Assembly (NCBI RefSeq): GCF_014336955.1
Contig: NZ_QRAI01000003.1
Location: 124,001-188,000, forward strand
DNA: 64,000 nt
Source of the DNA: Saccharophagus sp. K07
Lineage (GTDB): Bacteria > Pseudomonadota > Gammaproteobacteria > Pseudomonadales > Cellvibrionaceae
Reading direction: 5' to 3'
Each line of letters begins with the position of its first letter. Position 1 is the stretch's first letter. Positions 54,079-63,958 of this stretch are shown in pieces. A program made the translations under genes and the position numbers. A model generated the notes under the pieces. The model saw only the letters and a program-made list of their open reading frames with translations. It was not told the origin of the DNA and did no database searches.

Positions 54079-54171
54079 ATTTGCAGCGATCGCAAAAATC
54101 CCTCGCGCACAGACATTTTCGTGATCGCTTCTATTTACCCGCCAACAGTTTTTATCCCTCACCAACAGTTT

Positions 54172-54801
54172 TTATTCTTTCACCAATAAAGGCTGCAAAA
54201 CCGACCACACGTTATCGAGAATTTTTTCCTGTGCTTCTGCCGTGGGATGAATACCATCCCGCTGCATCAGCGCGGCCTCCGTGGCCACACCTTCCAATAA
54301 AAACTGCACCAATGGCAACCCGAATTTTTCCGCCAATTCTTTGTAGATATCGCGAAAACGATTGGTATAGCGCGGGCCGTAATTAGGCGGAATTTGCATG
54401 CCTACCAGCACCACGGTCGCTCCCGCCGCGCGGCTCTTCTCGATAATTTCCGTCATCTGCTGTTGCATCACGTTAAGCGGATAACCGCGCAGACCGTCGT
54501 TACCGCCCAGCTCCACAATCACCACTGATGGCTGATGCTGTTGCAGCAGCGCGGGCAGTCTGGCGAGACCGCCGCCCGTGGTTTCGCCGCTGACACTCGC
54601 GTTGATGACGACGTGGGGATATTTTCCTGCCAAGCGTTGTTCTAACAGACTCACCCATCCCTGACGCACCTCGATACCGTAGGCGGCGCTAAGGCTGTCA
54701 CCGAGCACCAGAATACGCGGGGCCTCGGCAACAACTTGTAAGGGAATGGACAGCAGCAGGAACCAGAAGACCAAAACGCGGGCGGACAATAGGTGCGACA
54801 T
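54172..54801 (-). CDS. tesA: Arylesterase / acyl-CoA thioesterase I (SGNH hydrolase)
   Basis: From ATG 54801 ('MSHLLSARV') the product has 209 residues and a signal peptide (to about 'QVVAEA'). It is a periplasmic esterase, thioesterase and lysophospholipase. SGNH blocks: Ser36 in 'VLGDSLSAAYGI', Gly in 'NASVSGETTGGG', Asn in 'VELGGNDGLRG' and Asp/His in 'MQRDGIHPTAEAQ'. The longer frame to 54888 overlaps the divergent ABC gene and is not needed. The divergent arrangement with ybbA-ybbP is conserved in many Gammaproteobacteria. Confidence 0.94.
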   Translation of the reverse strand: MSHLLSARVLVFWFLLLSIPLQVVAEAPRILVLGDSLSAAYGIEVRQGWVSLLEQRLAGKYPHVVINASVSGETTGGGLARLPALLQQHQPSVVIVELGGNDGLRGYPLNVMQQQMTEIIEKSRAAGATVVLVGMQIPPNYGPRYTNRFRDIYKELAEKFGLPLVQFLLEGVATEAALMQRDGIHPTAEAQEKILDNVWSVLQPLLVKE

Positions 54802-54903
54802 GGGCTTAACTCTGTTGAGGGAAGAAAACATTGCCAATGCACAGCTTAGTTGCCGATGCATCGACACGCCTTTAACCCCATCTACCAATATTTAAGGAAT
54901 TCC

Positions 54904-55647
54904 ATGGGTTTGCAGTCGAACTCCGTACCAACCGCCAACTCCGCGCCAACGAATCCTGTTGCAGCAAAACCTATGGTTTCGGCGCAGAACGTGGCTAAGA
55001 CCGTGCACACCTATGAAGGTGCCCTCACCATTCTGCAGGACATCTCATTGGACGTTGCCGCTGGTGAAAGTCTGGCGATTGTCGGTGCATCCGGTTCGGG
55101 CAAGTCGACTCTGCTCGGAATTCTCGCCGGGCTGGATTTGCCTACTAGCGGCAGCGTGTTCCTCAACGGCCATCACTTAACGGATTTGGATGAAGAAGGC
55201 CGCGCTAAGGTGCGCGCGGAAAATGTCGGTTTTATTTTTCAATCCTTTCAACTTCTGCCCGGACTGACCGCGCTGGAAAATGTGCTGCTGCCATTGGAAC
55301 TGCACGGCGTCAGCAATGCCCGTGCAGCGGCGGCGGAGTTTCTCGGTCGCGTCGGCCTTGCACAGCGGCTGCATCACTACCCGCAACAACTCTCCGGCGG
55401 GGAGCAACAGCGCGTCGCCATAGCCCGCGCCTTCGCCAGTTCGCCGCGGGTGTTATTTGCCGACGAGCCCACCGGCAATCTCGACAGCGCCACAGGCGCG
55501 CGCATTATTGAATTGTTGTTCGACCTGAATCGCGAGCTGGGCACGACCCTGGTGTTGATTACCCACGAAGAGCGCCTGGCGATGCGCTGTCAGAGACGCA
55601 TCGAATTGAACGCGGGCCGCATTGCCAATTCTACGGTGCAAACCTGA
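54904..55647 (+). CDS. ybbA: ABC transporter ATPase, YbbA type (LolD-like)
   Basis: From ATG 54904 (AAGGAA upstream) the product has 247 residues. Walker A is 'GASGSGKST', the signature 'LSGGEQQRVAIARAF', and Walker B 'RVLFADEPTGNLDS', followed by the switch His in 'LVLITHEERLA'. The sequence belongs to the LolD/MacB/FtsE group of mechanotransmitting ABC ATPases. It works with the adjacent permease, overlapping it by one base (TGATG). An N-terminal tail of ~40 residues precedes the ATPase. Confidence 0.93.
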   Translation: MGLQSNSVPTANSAPTNPVAAKPMVSAQNVAKTVHTYEGALTILQDISLDVAAGESLAIVGASGSGKSTLLGILAGLDLPTSGSVFLNGHHLTDLDEEGRAKVRAENVGFIFQSFQLLPGLTALENVLLPLELHGVSNARAAAAEFLGRVGLAQRLHHYPQQLSGGEQQRVAIARAFASSPRVLFADEPTGNLDSATGARIIELLFDLNRELGTTLVLITHEERLAMRCQRRIELNAGRIANSTVQT

Positions 55648-58136
55648 TGCTGGCCCTGCGACTGCTCTGGCGCAACTGGCGCAGCGGCGAGGTAAAACTG
55701 CTGGCGGGAGCATTGTTGCTGGCAGTTGCTGTAGTCAGCGGCATCGCGATTTTTACCGACCGACTGCAACGCACTTTGGTGCAGGAGAGCAATGTGCTGC
55801 TCGGCGCGGACCGAGTGGTGCGCGGCTCTCACCCCCACAATCCGGAATGGGAACAAGCAGCAAAAGAAGCCGGTTTGTCGCAAACCACCGCGGTGCATTT
55901 TGCCTCCATGGTTTATGCCGGGGAGCATATGCACCTCGCCTCAGTCAAAGCGGTCGGCGAGGGTTATCCCGTGCGCGGCCAGCTGGAAACCAGCCTGGTG
56001 CCCTTTGCCATAGACCCGCAGCAAATCACCATTGCCGACGGCATTCCCGCACCGGGCGAAGCCTGGGTCGACTCGCGTTTATTACCCCTGTTGAATCTGC
56101 AGCTCGGCGATCGCGTGGCGGTCGGCGAATACGAGCTGACCGTCACCCGCGTACTGATCCGCGAGCCAGACAGCAGCAACCCCTTCAGTTTTATGGGCGC
56201 GCGCCTGCTGATGAATCAAGCCGACCTGCCACTGACAGAAGTGGTGCAACCGGGCAGCCGGGTGCAGTACCAATGGCTGTACGCCGGTCGCCCCGCTGAT
56301 GTAGAGGCGTTTTCCGCGTGGCTGGAACCGCAATTGAATCCGCATCAGCGCCTGGTGGACGTCGGCAAAAACCAGCAAAACCTGGGGCGCGCGCTGGCTA
56401 CCAGCCAGCGCTTTCTGCTGTTGGCGGCGGTGATTGGCGTGCTGCTCGCCAGCGTCGCCCTCGCCCTGTCAGCGCGCCAGTTTGCCAATCGCCATGTGGA
56501 TCAGGTGGCCTTGCTGAAAAGCCTCGGCGCCAGCAGCGGGCGCGTGCGGCGGCTCTACTTCACCCAATTGTTTGTGCTGGCTGTGCTGGCGTCACTGGCG
56601 GGGTTGTTGGTCGGTGAGATCATGCAGCGAATTGTGGAAGAAGCCCTCTGGCGCAGCTATCAGATCCGCCTCGGCTCCGGAACTGTGTATCCCTATTTGA
56701 TCAGCCTTGGCAGCGGCCTGATCTGCCTGCTGTTCTTCGCCCTGCCCGCCCTGTGGTTTTTGCCTTATGTGCCGCCGATGAAAATCCTGCGCCGTGAGCT
56801 GACTGTCGGACGTATACAGATAGGCGTACAGGTAGCACTGGCGTTTTTCGCCATTCTGTTGCTGGTGTTGATGTTCAGTCAGAACCTGAAGCTGGCCGCG
56901 AGCGTGATAGGCGCGCTGGTCGCGGTCTTGCTCACAACAGCTTTGCTTGCACTCGGCTTGCTGCGGCTCAGCCGGTCCCTGGCGGGCAGCGCGGGCAGCG
57001 TCTGGCGTCTGGCGGTGGCGAATCTACAGCGGCGGCGCGAGCAGACCCTGATGCAGATAGTGGTGTTCTCGGTAGCCATTATGTTGCTGCTGACGCTGAC
57101 CATAGTGCGCACCTCGCTGCTGGACGACTGGCAGGCGCAACTGCCGGATGATGCACCCAATCATTTTCTGGTGAATATCCCGCAGCACGAGGTCGACGAC
57201 ATCCAGCAGCTGATTGACGAACGCCACTACCAGCGCCAGCCGCTCTACCCCATGGTGCGCGGGCGTCTTACCCATATCAACGGCGTGGAGTTGAGCGCAA
57301 CCAAGGTCGCGCGCGAAGGGGTGTTCAACCGCGAGGCCAATCTCACCTGGACGGCGGATCTGGCGGATGACAACAAGGTGGTGGATGGCAACTGGTGGCC
57401 GCAATGGCAGAGCCGGCACGGCCTGCCCGGGGTATCGGTGGAAGTGGAAATGGCGCGCGAGGCGGATTTAAAACCGGGTGATCGCCTGACCTTCTCCCTC
57501 GGCGGACTCGCCATGGAAGCTGAAATCGCCAGCCTGCGCTCCCTCGACTGGCGCTCCATGCGGCCAAATTTCTTTTTTATTTTCGAACCGGGCGCGCTCG
57601 ACCAATTCTCGCCCACCTACATCACCAGCCTGCATCTACCGCCGTCGGACAAAGCCTTTATCAACGACCTGCTGCAGCGCTTTCCCACGGTACTGGTGAT
57701 CGAACTCGACCGTATCTTCGAGCAGATCCGCACCATAGTCACCAATGTCAGTGACGGCGTGCAGTTGGTGCTGTTGCTCACCTTGGCCGCTGGCTGTCTG
57801 GTGCTGCTCGCCGCGGTCACCAGCAGTATCGATTCACGCAAACAGGAAGTCGGCCTGCTGCGCGCCCTCGGCAGCCCGCGCCGCTTGATGCTCGGCAGCG
57901 TCTGGCTGGAGTTCTCCCTGCTCGGACTGCTCTCTGGGCTTATTGCGGTTCTGGGGGCGGAAATCTTATTAGCCAGTCTGCAACACTGGGTGCTGGAAAC
58001 CCCTATCAAGCCGCACTATTGGCTGTGGCTTACCGGTCCATTATTGAGCGCATTGTTGATTGGAGGATTGGGAGTGGTGAGCTGTCGTCCGGCGGTTAAT
58101 ACACCGCCAGCGGTGGTGTTGCGGGAGGCTGGCTAA
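55647..58136 (+). CDS. ybbP: FtsX-like ABC permease, YbbP type
   Basis: The 829-residue protein has two FtsX-like halves, with the typical ten transmembrane helices: one near residues 18-40, groups around 255-380 and 405-470, and a last group from about 705. Large periplasmic domains lie between. 'VDQVALLKSLGASSGRVRRLYFTQL' and 'KQEVGLLRALGSPRRLMLGSVWLEF' are the coupling helices for the ATPase. Such systems act on lipids or lipophilic molecules in the envelope and are usually not pumps in the classic sense; the link with TesA fits lipid metabolism. Confidence 0.92.
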   Translation: MLALRLLWRNWRSGEVKLLAGALLLAVAVVSGIAIFTDRLQRTLVQESNVLLGADRVVRGSHPHNPEWEQAAKEAGLSQTTAVHFASMVYAGEHMHLASVKAVGEGYPVRGQLETSLVPFAIDPQQITIADGIPAPGEAWVDSRLLPLLNLQLGDRVAVGEYELTVTRVLIREPDSSNPFSFMGARLLMNQADLPLTEVVQPGSRVQYQWLYAGRPADVEAFSAWLEPQLNPHQRLVDVGKNQQNLGRALATSQRFLLLAAVIGVLLASVALALSARQFANRHVDQVALLKSLGASSGRVRRLYFTQLFVLAVLASLAGLLVGEIMQRIVEEALWRSYQIRLGSGTVYPYLISLGSGLICLLFFALPALWFLPYVPPMKILRRELTVGRIQIGVQVALAFFAILLLVLMFSQNLKLAASVIGALVAVLLTTALLALGLLRLSRSLAGSAGSVWRLAVANLQRRREQTLMQIVVFSVAIMLLLTLTIVRTSLLDDWQAQLPDDAPNHFLVNIPQHEVDDIQQLIDERHYQRQPLYPMVRGRLTHINGVELSATKVAREGVFNREANLTWTADLADDNKVVDGNWWPQWQSRHGLPGVSVEVEMAREADLKPGDRLTFSLGGLAMEAEIASLRSLDWRSMRPNFFFIFEPGALDQFSPTYITSLHLPPSDKAFINDLLQRFPTVLVIELDRIFEQIRTIVTNVSDGVQLVLLLTLAAGCLVLLAAVTSSIDSRKQEVGLLRALGSPRRLMLGSVWLEFSLLGLLSGLIAVLGAEILLASLQHWVLETPIKPHYWLWLTGPLLSALLIGGLGVVSCRPAVNTPPAVVLREAG

Positions 58137-58149
58137 TTCTCAGACGGGA

Positions 58150-58362
58150 TCAGCAGGAATAATTCCCCTGACTCCGCCGTCTTTCACATTCCTTGCGAAT
58201 ATTTTCACAAGCCGTCACTTTCCCCGGCGCGCTGGGATTTACCCGCAAGCATTCGTCGCGTTTGCTCGCGAGCTCGGCATTGCTCATCTGCTTCATTTTG
58301 GAGTTGCCTTCACACGCGCACAAAAAAACAAAAGCGGCGATCATCGCGAAGAATGATTTCAT
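58150..58362 (-). CDS. Small Cys-rich lipoprotein
   Basis: From ATG 58362 ('MKSFFAMIAAFVFLCAC') the product has 70 residues. The lipobox is 'FLCAC'. The mature part 'AELASKRDECLRVNPSAPGK', 'VTACENIRKECERRRSQGNYSC' has four regularly spaced Cys likely to form disulfides. Similar tiny lipoproteins occur in Pseudomonas-type genomes with unknown function. The longer frame to 58425 adds a hydrophobic stretch without a good start. It lies between ybbP (convergent) and phoU. Confidence 0.7.
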   Translation of the reverse strand: MKSFFAMIAAFVFLCACEGNSKMKQMSNAELASKRDECLRVNPSAPGKVTACENIRKECERRRSQGNYSC

Positions 58363-58512
58363 GAACACTCGCAAGCAGGTCAGACAGTTAATCAACAGGA
58401 TCAGGTAGTTAGCAGGATTATCCATCCGGGCCGAGCCGGCATCACTGTATTTATCAGACTAGTCAGAAATAGTCCGGAATGCCAACTAGAAGCCGCTTGC
58501 GACGCACATTGA

Positions 58513-59241
58513 TTACTTTTTGCCGGTCCGTTGTTCGATTTTTTGCTCCATCTCGTTGAAGGGCATATGGCGCACATCCATGCCATGCACCAAATAGATC
58601 ACGTGCTCGGCGATATTGCCCGCGTGGTCGCCGATGCGCTCCAGGGCGCGCAGGGCCCACATGATGTTCATCACCCGGGAGATGGAGCGCGGGTCTTCCA
58701 TCATGTAGGTAATCAGTTCGCGAATCGCGGTGCGGTATTCCTGGTCCACCAGGGAGTCGTCGCGCACCACGGTTTTCGCGGTGTCCACATCAAAGCGCGC
58801 AAAAGCATCGAGGGCGAGATTGACCAGTTTCAAGACGCGGGCGGCTATATGGCGCAGCTCCACATAGCCGCGCGGCGAAGCGCCGTCTTCGTTCAGCGCT
58901 ATGGCCATCTTGGCGATTTTGTTGGCCTCATCGCCGATGCGCTCTAAGTCGGCGGTCGCGCGGGTGACCATCAGCACCAGACGCAGGTCCGACGCCGCCG
59001 GCTGCCGGCGCGCCAGAATCAGTGTGCACACGCGGTCGAGTTCCAGCTCGCGGCGATCGATTTCACTTTCGGTGCGGCGCACCTTTTCCGCCAGGGCACC
59101 GTCGGCGGTTTCAATGGCGCGCACGGCGTCCGCCACCTGTTGTTCCACCAGGCCGCCCATTTCGAGAAATTGCGTGCGCAGCTGCTCCAGATCGGCGTTG
59201 AATTGGTTGGAGATATGCTGGTCGAGATTCAAAGTGTCCAT
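58513..59241 (-). CDS. phoU: Phosphate signalling protein PhoU
   Basis: PhoU links the Pst transporter to the PhoR kinase and represses the Pho regulon when phosphate is plentiful. The 242-residue protein has two three-helix bundles, each with a metal-binding 'E/DxxxD' signature ('TADLERIGDEANKIAKMAI' and 'ALRALERIGDHAGNIAEHVIYL'). It starts 14 bases after the pstB stop and is the last gene of the pst operon. Confidence 0.97.
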   Translation of the reverse strand: MDTLNLDQHISNQFNADLEQLRTQFLEMGGLVEQQVADAVRAIETADGALAEKVRRTESEIDRRELELDRVCTLILARRQPAASDLRLVLMVTRATADLERIGDEANKIAKMAIALNEDGASPRGYVELRHIAARVLKLVNLALDAFARFDVDTAKTVVRDDSLVDQEYRTAIRELITYMMEDPRSISRVMNIMWALRALERIGDHAGNIAEHVIYLVHGMDVRHMPFNEMEQKIEQRTGKK

Positions 59242-59255
59242 GGCAAAACCCTCAC

Positions 59256-60155
59256 TTAACCAAAGCGCCCTGTGATATAGGCTTCGGTCAATGGATGATC
59301 CGGAGTGGTAAACACTTTTTGGGTGTCGTTGACTTCAATCAGCTTGCCCAGGTGGAAATAGGCCGTGCGATGGGAGACCCGCGCCGCCTGCTGCATGGAG
59401 TGGGTCACTATGGCGATGGTGTAGTTCTCGCTCAGCTCGGCGATCAATTCTTCGATTTTGGCCGTGGCAATGGGGTCGAGTGCAGAACAGGGTTCGTCCA
59501 TCAGAATTACTTCCGGACTCACCGCAATAGTGCGGGCGATACATAAACGCTGCTGTTGACCGCCGGACAAACTGGTGCCCGGTGCATCCAAGCGATCTTT
59601 GACTTCGTCCCATAAACCGGCGCGCCGCAGACTGGTTTCGACGATTTCATCAAGATCGACACGGCGATTGACCAGGCCGTGAATTTTCGGCCCATAGGCG
59701 ACATTTTCGTAAATCGATTTAGGGAACGGGTTCGGCTTCTGAAACACCATGCCTACCCGCGCGCGCAGCGGTACTACATCCATTTTGCTGGAATAAATTT
59801 CCTGCCCGTCCAACTGAATGCTGCCGCTGACGCGGCAGGCTTCGATGGTGTCGTTCATGCGATTTAAGCAGCGCAAAAAGGTGGATTTGCCGCAGCCGGA
59901 TGGACCGATCATGGCGATCACTTCATTTTCGGCGATATCCAGGCTGACGTTCACCACTGCCTGTTTTTCACCGTAGAAAACGTTGACATCGCGCATGGCA
60001 AATTTGGCTTTGTCGACAAACGGACTGCCTACAGTTTGATAGTCATCCGCTGCAAAAGGGCGCTGGCCGGGTTCGGCGATGGGATGGGTTGGAGCCATAA
60101 AGGGCAGGTCTACCTTGGGTGAAACCCGGGATTTGTGTTCGAGAATGTCGTGCAT
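59256..60155 (-). CDS. pstB: Phosphate ABC transporter ATPase PstB
   Basis: PstB powers high-affinity phosphate import. The 299-residue product has Walker A 'GPSGCGKST', signature '[16 protein letters not shown]', Walker B '[14 protein letters not shown]' and the switch His in '[10 protein letters not shown]'. The family mark '[20 protein letters not shown]' is present. A ~50-residue N-terminal extension ('[19 protein letters not shown]') precedes the ATPase, and is longer than in E. coli. It lies 23 bases after pstA. Confidence 0.97.
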   Translation of the reverse strand: MHDILEHKSRVSPKVDLPFMAPTHPIAEPGQRPFAADDYQTVGSPFVDKAKFAMRDVNVFYGEKQAVVNVSLDIAENEVIAMIGPSGCGKSTFLRCLNRMNDTIEACRVSGSIQLDGQEIYSSKMDVVPLRARVGMVFQKPNPFPKSIYENVAYGPKIHGLVNRRVDLDEIVETSLRRAGLWDEVKDRLDAPGTSLSGGQQQRLCIARTIAVSPEVILMDEPCSALDPIATAKIEELIAELSENYTIAIVTHSMQQAARVSHRTAYFHLGKLIEVNDTQKVFTTPDHPLTEAYITGRFG

Positions 60156-60178
60156 CGTGTTACCTCGTTATCCGCCGC

Positions 60179-61462
60179 TTACCAGCGGCGCTCCAAACGT
60201 TTGCGCAGCCAGACCGCGAGCGTATTCATGCAGACCAGGAACACGAGCAGCACCATGATAGCAGCGGAAGTCCGCTCGACAAACGCCCGCTCGGGACTGT
60301 CAGACCAGAGAAAAATTTGCACCGGCAATACAGTGGCGGAATCGCTGATGCTGTTGGGAATATCCATGATGAAGGCGACCATGCCGATCATCAGCAGCGG
60401 CGCGGTTTCGCCGAGTGCCTGAGCCATACCGATAATCGCACCGGTCAACATGCCGGGCATGGCGAGCGGCAATACGTGGTGCAAAATCACCTGCATTTTC
60501 GACGCGCCTATGCCAAACGCGGCGTCGCGAATGCTGGGCGGCACGGCTTTAATGGCGTTGCGGCTGGAAATAATAATGGTCGGCAGCGTCATCAGGGTTA
60601 ATACCAGACCGCCCACCAGCGGAATCGAGCGCGGCATGCCGAAAAAACCAATAAAAATCGCCAGTCCCAACAAACCGAAAATAATCGATGGTACCGCTGC
60701 CAGATTGGCGATATTCACCTCAATAAAATCCGTGAATCGATTTTTCGGTGCGTATTCTTCGAGATAAACCGCTGCGGCTACGCCTATGGGAAACGACAAA
60801 ACAAAGGTCACCAACAAAGTGAGCAAACTGCCCGCCACCGCACCGAGAATACCGGCCATTTCCGGCTCGCTGGAATCGCCGGAAGTAAAAAAGCGCCAAT
60901 TAAACTGCGTGCGAATTTCACCCTGATTAATTAATTCGGCGATTTGCGCCTGGCGGGCTTCACTAGTGCGCGCGGTAAAAGGTTTGTCGCCTTGCAGCGA
61001 TTTGTAATAGGTATCGACATCGTCATCTGCCAATACCCAGTAGGTTTTTTGTTGGCCCAATAATTCCGGATTGTCCGCCAATTCCGCGCGCAGATCGTAT
61101 GCGGCGGCGATGCTGATCAAACCATTGAGTTCGCGTTTTGCCGCGCGACCGCTGACTTGCGGAAAACGCTGCGCCAACGCCTTGCGCAAAATGCCTTCGT
61201 AATTGCCACTCCGAATTTGAGTAGCATCATGCGCGTCAGTGATTTCGAGAATTTCTGGATCGAAATTGACGCTCAATTGAATATGAGTTTGACGAAAGGC
61301 CCCCAAACCGCTGCTGAAAATTTCGAAAAACAATACCAGCAGCGCGAGCACACCAATAATGACCGACACCACACCAAAAAAGCGAAAACGCCGTTCAGCG
61401 CGATAACGTCGCGCCAAACTTTTCTGCACCAGTTCCATCGGTTTTCTATTCATATTGCTCAC
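60179..61462 (-). CDS. pstA: Phosphate ABC transporter permease PstA
   Basis: The 427-residue permease has an N-terminal helix, a ~140-residue extracytoplasmic insertion (about 50-190) and the standard BPD_transp_1 core with the EAA-like loop 'DAAFGIGASKMQVILHHVLPLAMPG'. E. coli PstA has about 296 residues; the longer form is common in Pseudomonas and relatives. The start may be GTG 61462 or ATG 61453; either way it overlaps the pstC 3' end, indicating translational coupling. Confidence 0.95.
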   Translation of the reverse strand: MSNMNRKPMELVQKSLARRYRAERRFRFFGVVSVIIGVLALLVLFFEIFSSGLGAFRQTHIQLSVNFDPEILEITDAHDATQIRSGNYEGILRKALAQRFPQVSGRAAKRELNGLISIAAAYDLRAELADNPELLGQQKTYWVLADDDVDTYYKSLQGDKPFTARTSEARQAQIAELINQGEIRTQFNWRFFTSGDSSEPEMAGILGAVAGSLLTLLVTFVLSFPIGVAAAVYLEEYAPKNRFTDFIEVNIANLAAVPSIIFGLLGLAIFIGFFGMPRSIPLVGGLVLTLMTLPTIIISSRNAIKAVPPSIRDAAFGIGASKMQVILHHVLPLAMPGMLTGAIIGMAQALGETAPLLMIGMVAFIMDIPNSISDSATVLPVQIFLWSDSPERAFVERTSAAIMVLLVFLVCMNTLAVWLRKRLERRW

Positions 61463-62843
61463 GATACTTTCTCACGATGTACAGGGCGAAATAATTAAGG
61501 CCGAGCGTCACCATAAACAGCACCAATCCCAACGCAAATGCCGCCAGAGTTTTTGCGCTTTCAAATTCCTGATCGCCCACCAATAAAGTGACGATTTGTA
61601 CGGTGACGGTGGTAACCGAATCGAAAGGGTTCGCCGTCAAGTTCGCCGCCAATCCTGCTGCCATCACCACAATCATGGTTTCACCAATCGCGCGCGCGGC
61701 GGCGAGCAAAATACTGCCGACAATACCCGGCAGCGCAGCGGGAATGACGACAAGCTTGACCACTTCCGAATGGGTGGAACCCAAACCCAGTGCGCCGTCG
61801 CGCAGGCTTTGCGGCACAGCGTTGATGACATCGTCGGACAGGGAAGATACAAACGGAATAATCATCACCCCCATCACCAAACCGGCGGCCAAGGCGCTTT
61901 CCGAGCTGATGGCAAGCCACTGATCCAGCCCTAATGACAAACCCAGATCGCGAATTAAAGGCGCTACCGTCAGTGCGGCAAAAAATCCGTACACCACTGT
62001 GGGAATTCCAGCGAGCACTTCCAGCACCGGTTTGATCAAACTGCGCATACGTGGACTGGCGTATTCGGTTAAATAAATCGCCACCATCAAACCCGTTGGC
62101 ACAGCCACCAAAAGTGCAATGCCGGCAATCAACAAAGTGCCAGCAAATAAAGGCACAGCGCCGAAACTGCCGGAGCTGCCCTGTTGATCGGCGCGAATCG
62201 CGGTTTGCGGGCTCCACTCCAAACCAAATAAAAATTCGGTTACGGGTACGCGCTGAAAAAATCGCAGGGATTCAAATAAAACCGACAGCAAAATGCCGAT
62301 GGTGGTGAGAATGGCGAGCAATGCGCAGGAAAATAACAGCCAGCGAAAAATATCTTCCACTTTTGCGCGCGCCTTGAGTTGCGGATTGATGCGCAGCCAA
62401 ATCCAGATTGCACCTATAACGGCAAAACTCAGGGCCACTCCGGCTTGCGCCCAGCGGTTGATATTTTCCAGGGAGTTTAACCGTTCCGCCGCGGCGACAA
62501 CGGAAGGATCGACCGATGCGGCACTGACGTGGCTCGCCGCCAGATTACGCACCTGATTCATCACCAGATCCATATTGCCGTGCGCCGCCTCCAACACTGC
62601 AGGCGCGATCAGCGGGTGCACCAGTTTTTCGATAAAAACGCCGTCGAATATGGACCAAAGAAAAATCACCACCAAACTGGGCAGTGCACACCAGAAGGCG
62701 GTGAGGGAGCCGTAATAAAACGGCAGGGAATTGAGCGTCCGCACACCGCCGACGCCCGCCACCACAAGGGAGCGGGATCGGCCGGCCCAGAATGCCAGGC
62801 CGCTGAGCAGTGCAACAATCAGCAACAACAAAGACGCATTCAT
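61446..62843 (-). CDS. pstC: Phosphate ABC transporter permease PstC
   Basis: The 465-residue permease has extra N-terminal helices and an extracytoplasmic region (about 70-125) before the BPD_transp_1 core, which holds the coupling loop 'DGALGLGSTHSEVVKLVVIPAALPGI'. This long form pairs with the long PstA. It lies four bases after the pstS stop and overlaps pstA. With PstA it forms the inner-membrane phosphate channel. Confidence 0.95.
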   Translation of the reverse strand: MNASLLLLIVALLSGLAFWAGRSRSLVVAGVGGVRTLNSLPFYYGSLTAFWCALPSLVVIFLWSIFDGVFIEKLVHPLIAPAVLEAAHGNMDLVMNQVRNLAASHVSAASVDPSVVAAAERLNSLENINRWAQAGVALSFAVIGAIWIWLRINPQLKARAKVEDIFRWLLFSCALLAILTTIGILLSVLFESLRFFQRVPVTEFLFGLEWSPQTAIRADQQGSSGSFGAVPLFAGTLLIAGIALLVAVPTGLMVAIYLTEYASPRMRSLIKPVLEVLAGIPTVVYGFFAALTVAPLIRDLGLSLGLDQWLAISSESALAAGLVMGVMIIPFVSSLSDDVINAVPQSLRDGALGLGSTHSEVVKLVVIPAALPGIVGSILLAAARAIGETMIVVMAAGLAANLTANPFDSVTTVTVQIVTLLVGDQEFESAKTLAAFALGLVLFMVTLGLNYFALYIVRKYREQYE

Positions 62844-62847
62844 TTTT

Positions 62848-63891
62848 TTACAGACTCATGGGCTCGAGTTTTTTCACACTCTCCGCCACAGTTTTGCGCC
62901 GTTTTTCTTCCATCGGAATCATGCCTTTTTCCGCCAGATATCCCTCGTCGCCCCAGGCTCTTTCACTGGTGAATTCTGCGAGAAATTCCTGAATCGCCGG
63001 AATAACACCGACGTGGGCTTTTTTGACGTAGAAATACAAAGGCCGCGATACCGGATAGCTGCCGTCAGCAATGGTTTCAAATTGTGGTTCCACACCATCG
63101 ACGGTTGCTGCGCGCACTACATCGGCGTTTTGATCGAGAAAACTGAAACCGAAAATGCCGAGCAAATTGGGATTTTCCGATAGTTTGCGCACAATCAAAT
63201 TGTCGTTCTCGCCGGCTTCGATAAATGCGCCGTCCTCGCGCACGCCGTGGCAAATGGCTTTGTAACGAGCGTTATCGCTTTTGTCCAAAGCGGCAATCCA
63301 GGGAAACGCTTTACAACCGCCTTCCATCGCCAGCTCCACAAAAGCGTCGCGCGTGCCAGAAGTCGGCGGCGGTCCCATCACGGAAATGGCTTTGGCGGGC
63401 AATTCTGGATTGACGTCTTTCCAGGTTTTATAGGGGTTGGCAATCAGCTCTTCGCCACCTTTCGGATCGGGAACTACCTTGGCGAGAGCGAGAAAAATAT
63501 CGCGGCGGGAAAGCGCTATAGGTTCCGCTTTCTTGCTATTGGCGATAACGATGCCGTCGTAGCCGATAAACACTTCCACTATGTCTTTAACGCCAGCGTC
63601 CTGACAGGCTTTGAATTCCGATTCCTTGATGCGGCGGGATGCGTTGGCAATATCCGGCGTGCCCACGCCGACGCCTTTGCAAAATTCCTTAAAACCTCCG
63701 CCGGTACCGGTCGGCTCCACCTTGGGAGCCTTTTGCCCGGTTTTAAGGCTGAAGCGCTCGGCGACGACTTTGGAGAAGGGAAATACCGTGGAAGAGCCGA
63801 CGACCATGATATGGTCGCGGCTGTCGCCAATTGCGGCACCGCTGATGAGAGGGCCGGCGGCACAGGTAAGGGCGAGCAATAGTTTTTTCAC
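62848..63891 (-). CDS. pstS: Phosphate-binding protein PstS
   Basis: PstS is the periplasmic phosphate-binding component. It starts at GTG 63891 with a strong AGGAGG ribosome-binding site and has 347 residues including a signal peptide ('KLLLALTCAAGPLISGAAIG'). Phosphate-site motifs 'VVGSSTVFPFSKVVAERF' and 'TGTGGGFKEFCKG' are visible, with 'PPTSGTRDAF' further on. It resembles the PstS type of Pseudomonas and Vibrio and not the shorter E. coli form. First gene of the pst-phoU operon. Confidence 0.96.
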   Translation of the reverse strand: MKKLLLALTCAAGPLISGAAIGDSRDHIMVVGSSTVFPFSKVVAERFSLKTGQKAPKVEPTGTGGGFKEFCKGVGVGTPDIANASRRIKESEFKACQDAGVKDIVEVFIGYDGIVIANSKKAEPIALSRRDIFLALAKVVPDPKGGEELIANPYKTWKDVNPELPAKAISVMGPPPTSGTRDAFVELAMEGGCKAFPWIAALDKSDNARYKAICHGVREDGAFIEAGENDNLIVRKLSENPNLLGIFGFSFLDQNADVVRAATVDGVEPQFETIADGSYPVSRPLYFYVKKAHVGVIPAIQEFLAEFTSERAWGDEGYLAEKGMIPMEEKRRKTVAESVKKLEPMSL

Positions 63892-63940
63892 AAAAAGCCT
63901 CCTGATGGGGTCCGTATGAGAGCCATCCTAATGAGGCTAT

Positions 63941-63958
63941 ATGACAATTGTGTTGCAG
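63941..63958 (-). promoter_or_regulatory. pstS: Pho-box-like site upstream of pstS
   Basis: On the minus strand CTGCAACACAATTGTCAT agrees with the Pho box (CTGTCATAAAACTGTCAT) at 13 of 18 positions, with the second half site nearly perfect. It lies about 50 bases before the pstS start, the expected place for PhoB activation under phosphate starvation. Confidence 0.5.
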